Shown: piece after piece, positions 61,291 through 64,000 of the stretch
Numbering within the stretch: the first letter of the stretch is position 1
Layout: every line of letters starts with the position of its first letter
The notes under the pieces: model-generated
The model's input: the letters and a program-made list of their open reading frames with translations, nothing else
Databases searched by the model: none
What the model was told of the DNA's origin: nothing
Program-made: the position numbers and the translations under genes
Assembly: GCA_019118605.1 (NCBI GenBank)
Contig: DWYP01000017.1
Coordinates: 1-64,000 of the forward strand
Length of the DNA: 64,000 nucleotides
Source of the DNA: Candidatus Alistipes faecavium
GTDB lineage: Bacteria; Bacteroidota; Bacteroidia; Bacteroidales; Rikenellaceae
Direction of reading: 5' to 3'

Positions 61291-62580
61291 CTACAATGCT
61301 TCGGCCACGACATAGGTGCTGCCGCCGATGAAGATCATGTCCTCGGGGGCGGCCAGCTCCCGGGCGCGCGCCACCGCGGCCGTCACCTCCGGAACGGCCT
61401 CTCCGTGCAGCCCGTATATCGCGGCCTTCTCGGTCAGCTCCCCGGCCGGCAGTGCCCGTTCGGTATGGGCCTGCGTGAAGATATAATGCGCTTCGCGGGG
61501 CAGCAGGGGAAGGATGTGCGCAAGATCCTTGTCGCGCACGAATCCGATCACGCAGTAGAGCTCCTTGTGGGGCGTGGCCTTCAGCTGCTCGGCAACCCAG
61601 GCGATGCCGTGGGCGTTGTGCCCCGTGTCGCAGATCGTGAGCGGGGCCTCTGCGAGTTTCTGCCAGCGGCCCTGGAGCGCCGTGTTGGCCGCCGCACAGC
61701 GCAGTCCCTCGATGTAGGCGCGGCGCGAAATCGTGAGGGGCGTCTCCTCGTGGAGGAAGTCCACGGCGGCCGAGGCCGTCACGATGTTGCGGCGCTGGTA
61801 GTTCCCCTGCAGGTCGAGTTCGACGTCGAATTCCCGCTCGTCGCGCGTGCGGCGCATCCGGAAGAACTGTCTGTTTCCCTCGTTCCGCTGCTCCTCGCAC
61901 CTGAAAACCTGCTCGGCGTAGATGACCTTCGACTTGTTGGCTGCCGCGACCTGTTCGAAGACGTCGTTGTAGCGGTTGTCGGCCTCGCCGATCAGCACCG
62001 GGATGCTCTTCTTGATGATTCCGGCCTTCTCCGTGGCGATCTTCTGCAGGGTATCACCGAGCAGGGCGGTGTGCTCGAGCCCGATGTTGGTGATGACGCT
62101 CAGGATCGGGACGATGATGTTCGTGGCGTCGAGCCGCCCTCCGAGCCCTGTTTCGATCACCGCGACCTCGACGTCGCTCTGCGCGAAGTAGTCGAACGCC
62201 AGGGCGGCGGTCATCTCGAAGAACGAGAGTTTCAGCTCGACCATCTTGTCGTGGTGCTTGTCTACGAAGTTGACGACCTTCTGCTTGGGGATCATCTCGC
62301 CGTCGACGCGGATCCGCTCGCGGAAGTCCTGCAGGTGGGGCGAGGTGAAGAGCCCCGTGCGGTACCCGGCCTGCTGGAGCACCGAGGCGATGATGTGCGC
62401 GACGGATCCTTTGCCGTTCGTCCCGGCCACATGGATCGTGAAGAAGTTGCGCTGGGGGTTGCCCAGGTGACGGCAGAAGGCGGTGATACGCTCCAATCCC
62501 GGCTTGTAGCCCGAAGCGCCCTGGGATTCGAAGGCGGGCAGCGACTGAAAGAGGAATTCGAGAGTCTGGTTGTAATTCAT
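61291..62580 (-). CDS. folC: folylpolyglutamate synthase / dihydrofolate synthase
   Basis: 429 residues. Mur-ligase-type ATPase: P-loop HVAGTNGKGSVAHI (~50-63), FTSPHLQDFRERI substrate loop, ETGLGGRLDATNI, and a C-terminal domain with DTGHNAHGI. It adds glutamate to folates (and to dihydropteroate). The start is 16 bases downstream of the lnt stop, so the two are probably one transcript. Confidence 0.95.
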   Translation of the reverse strand: MNYNQTLEFLFQSLPAFESQGASGYKPGLERITAFCRHLGNPQRNFFTIHVAGTNGKGSVAHIIASVLQQAGYRTGLFTSPHLQDFRERIRVDGEMIPKQKVVNFVDKHHDKMVELKLSFFEMTAALAFDYFAQSDVEVAVIETGLGGRLDATNIIVPILSVITNIGLEHTALLGDTLQKIATEKAGIIKKSIPVLIGEADNRYNDVFEQVAAANKSKVIYAEQVFRCEEQRNEGNRQFFRMRRTRDEREFDVELDLQGNYQRRNIVTASAAVDFLHEETPLTISRRAYIEGLRCAAANTALQGRWQKLAEAPLTICDTGHNAHGIAWVAEQLKATPHKELYCVIGFVRDKDLAHILPLLPREAHYIFTQAHTERALPAGELTEKAAIYGLHGEAVPEVTAAVARARELAAPEDMIFIGGSTYVVAEAL

Positions 62581-62596
62581 AACGGCAGAGGAGGGT

Positions 62597-64000
62597 TTAT
62601 TTGACGAGGTAATTCTTGCGCTTGACGCGGTAGGCGACGTAGTAGAGCACGCAGAGCAGCAGGAGGTATTCGGATATCCGCGCCAGGTAGTCGCCGTAGC
62701 GGGTGTAAAGCGTCATTTCCGAACAGAGGGGCACTTGGGCCGTGATTACGCCGCGCTGCTGCCACCCGAGGGTTTCGCCGACGTCGCCGCGCGGGGAGAT
62801 GAAGCCCGACTTTCCGGTGTTTGCCGAGCGGGCGATGGCCCTGCGGTGTTCGACGGCGCGCAGCCGGGAGATCGAGAAGAGGTGCTTGTACCCCGGGGTG
62901 TCGCCCCACCATCCGTCGTTCGAGACGATGGCCATGAACTGCGCGCCGCGGCGCACGAAGTCGCCGTAGAAGTCGCCGTACAGCCCTTCGTAGCAGATCG
63001 CCGGGCCGACCTTTACGCCGTTGTGCTCGAAGGCCGTTCCGTGGAGGCCCTTTCCGATCTGCCCGAGCGTGCCCCCCAGGTCGATGACCAGGAAGCGCAT
63101 CACGTCGAAGATCCATGTCGGGGTGTTCTCGACGCCGATCACGAGGCGTCCCTTGTGGTGTATCTGCACGCGGGCCGCGGAGTCCAGCCCCACGGCCGTG
63201 TTGAAGACGTCGTAGTATCCTCCCGAGAGCCGTTCCCGGCGGGCGGTTTCGGTCTCGGCGCCGGCCGGATAGTGGCGGGTGGTGTTGGCCCCTGCGATGA
63301 GCAGCGCCTGGGGATGGCTGCTGCGGAGCGAGTCCGCGAGCTCTTTCCAGAACGCCCCGACGGCATCGGGCGACCCCAGCCAGGTGTCGCTCAGCGCGGG
63401 TTCGCGGTAATATCCCGGCACGGCGGTCTCGGGCAGCAGGATGAACTGCGCCGGAGCGGGCACTTCGTCCAGCAGGTCGACGATGTTGCGCTCCTGCCAG
63501 GCGTCGTCGCCGTGGAACTTGTCGTAGCAGTCGACGTTGGGCTGGATGATGCTCACCGTGACGCTCCCCTCGTCGGGCAGCTTCCATCCCGCGCGTACGA
63601 CGAGCGAGAGGGCGATCGGGAGGACGATGGCCGCCGCCGCGGCGATCCACCGCCGCAGGGTACGGGCGCGCAGGGCCTCGAAGAGGAGGATGTTGCAGAG
63701 GATCACCCAGAGCGAACCTCCGAATACACCCGTGTATTCGTACCACTGTACGGCCCATATGTCGTGCGAGAAGCCGTTTCCGAGGGTGAGCCACGGCCAG
63801 GAGAAGTCCCCGATGGTGTACCAGTATTCGGTGGCGATCCATGCGGCTGCGAGGGTGACGTATGCGAGGGGTTTGGAGGCTTTTTTCGAGACGGTGTGGA
63901 AGAGCATGAAGGCTGCCATGTTCACCGTTGTCGAGGCGAGGGTCGCGGCGACGGGCCCGACGGGCGTGGCGTTCCAGATCCACCATACGGTGCAGATGTT
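62597..64000 (-). CDS. lnt: apolipoprotein N-acyltransferase (5' end cut by window)
   Basis: 467 residues are visible to the stop; the frame continues past the right edge (NICTVWWIWNATPVGPVAATL at the edge). The visible part starts in the membrane-helix bundle; then comes the periplasmic nitrilase-like domain with catalytic-triad candidates Glu (LLPETAVPG), Lys (in the IGKGLHG region) and Cys (AICYEGLYG), and a final helix. It adds the third acyl chain to lipoproteins, completing maturation of proteins such as the SusD and GH89 lipoproteins. Confidence 0.93.
   Translation of the reverse strand, partial: NICTVWWIWNATPVGPVAATLASTTVNMAAFMLFHTVSKKASKPLAYVTLAAAWIATEYWYTIGDFSWPWLTLGNGFSHDIWAVQWYEYTGVFGGSLWVILCNILLFEALRARTLRRWIAAAAAIVLPIALSLVVRAGWKLPDEGSVTVSIIQPNVDCYDKFHGDDAWQERNIVDLLDEVPAPAQFILLPETAVPGYYREPALSDTWLGSPDAVGAFWKELADSLRSSHPQALLIAGANTTRHYPAGAETETARRERLSGGYYDVFNTAVGLDSAARVQIHHKGRLVIGVENTPTWIFDVMRFLVIDLGGTLGQIGKGLHGTAFEHNGVKVGPAICYEGLYGDFYGDFVRRGAQFMAIVSNDGWWGDTPGYKHLFSISRLRAVEHRRAIARSANTGKSGFISPRGDVGETLGWQQRGVITAQVPLCSEMTLYTRYGDYLARISEYLLLLCVLYYVAYRVKRKNYLVK

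Overview
The window looks like Bacteroidota, most likely Bacteroidales and probably Alistipes or a close relative. The reasons are: Bacteroidota promoter boxes (TAnnTTTG at about -7, sometimes with TTG or TTTG at -33); almost no Shine-Dalgarno sequences; SusC/SusD, DUF1735, DUF4271, DUF3467 and hemerythrin-LuxR genes; and a GC-rich chromosome carrying a mobile element of lower GC. The genus is an inference. No rRNA, tRNA or CRISPR array was recognised.

1-12.5 kb is one end of a CTnDOT-type integrative and conjugative element. From the left edge, mostly on the minus strand, come: a very large DNA methylase/helicase (cut by the window), a DUF1896 protein, topoisomerase III (exc/topB), a DUF4099/DUF3945 protein (orf3-like), two excisionase-like helix-turn-helix proteins (xis2d- and xis2c-like), two plus-strand helix-turn-helix proteins, a small element protein and a tyrosine integrase. 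The element-chromosome junction should lie between about 11.98 and 12.5 kb.

12.5-32.6 kb is a plus-strand polysaccharide-utilisation locus for a GlcNAc-rich glycan. It encodes a secreted (alpha/alpha)6-like protein of unknown family, SusC, SusD, a DUF1735 lipoprotein with a tachylectin-like propeller, two GH89 alpha-N-acetylglucosaminidases, a MurQ-type SIS etherase, a GH20 beta-hexosaminidase, a neutral-ceramidase-like lipoprotein with a beta-propeller inserted in its fold, a BadF-type amino-sugar kinase and a FucP/NagP-type sugar permease. Together these would bind, trim, import and phosphorylate amino sugars. No regulator gene is in the locus. The propeller-in-ceramidase protein, the unknown first protein and the MurQ/kinase/permease set are the most novel parts.

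32.7-64 kb is conserved chromosome. A minus-strand group carries tgt, an LptF/G permease, a PASTA protein, an RluD-type pseudouridine synthase, a MalY/PatB aminotransferase and a YgiQ radical-SAM protein. A plus-strand group carries a glycosyltransferase, an ECF sigma factor, rsmG and an HXXEE protein. Then come a thioredoxin and rlmN (minus), separated by a five-copy 68-bp structured repeat, and tonB, hflX, upp, an LTA-synthase-like enzyme, a hemerythrin-LuxR regulator and a cation-diffusion transporter (plus). A long minus-strand run follows: LysE exporter, cmk, ispH, a small membrane protein, an S41 protease, a histidine kinase, DUF4271, hemD, rnpA and yidD. The window ends with a DUF3467 gene, folC and a truncated lnt.
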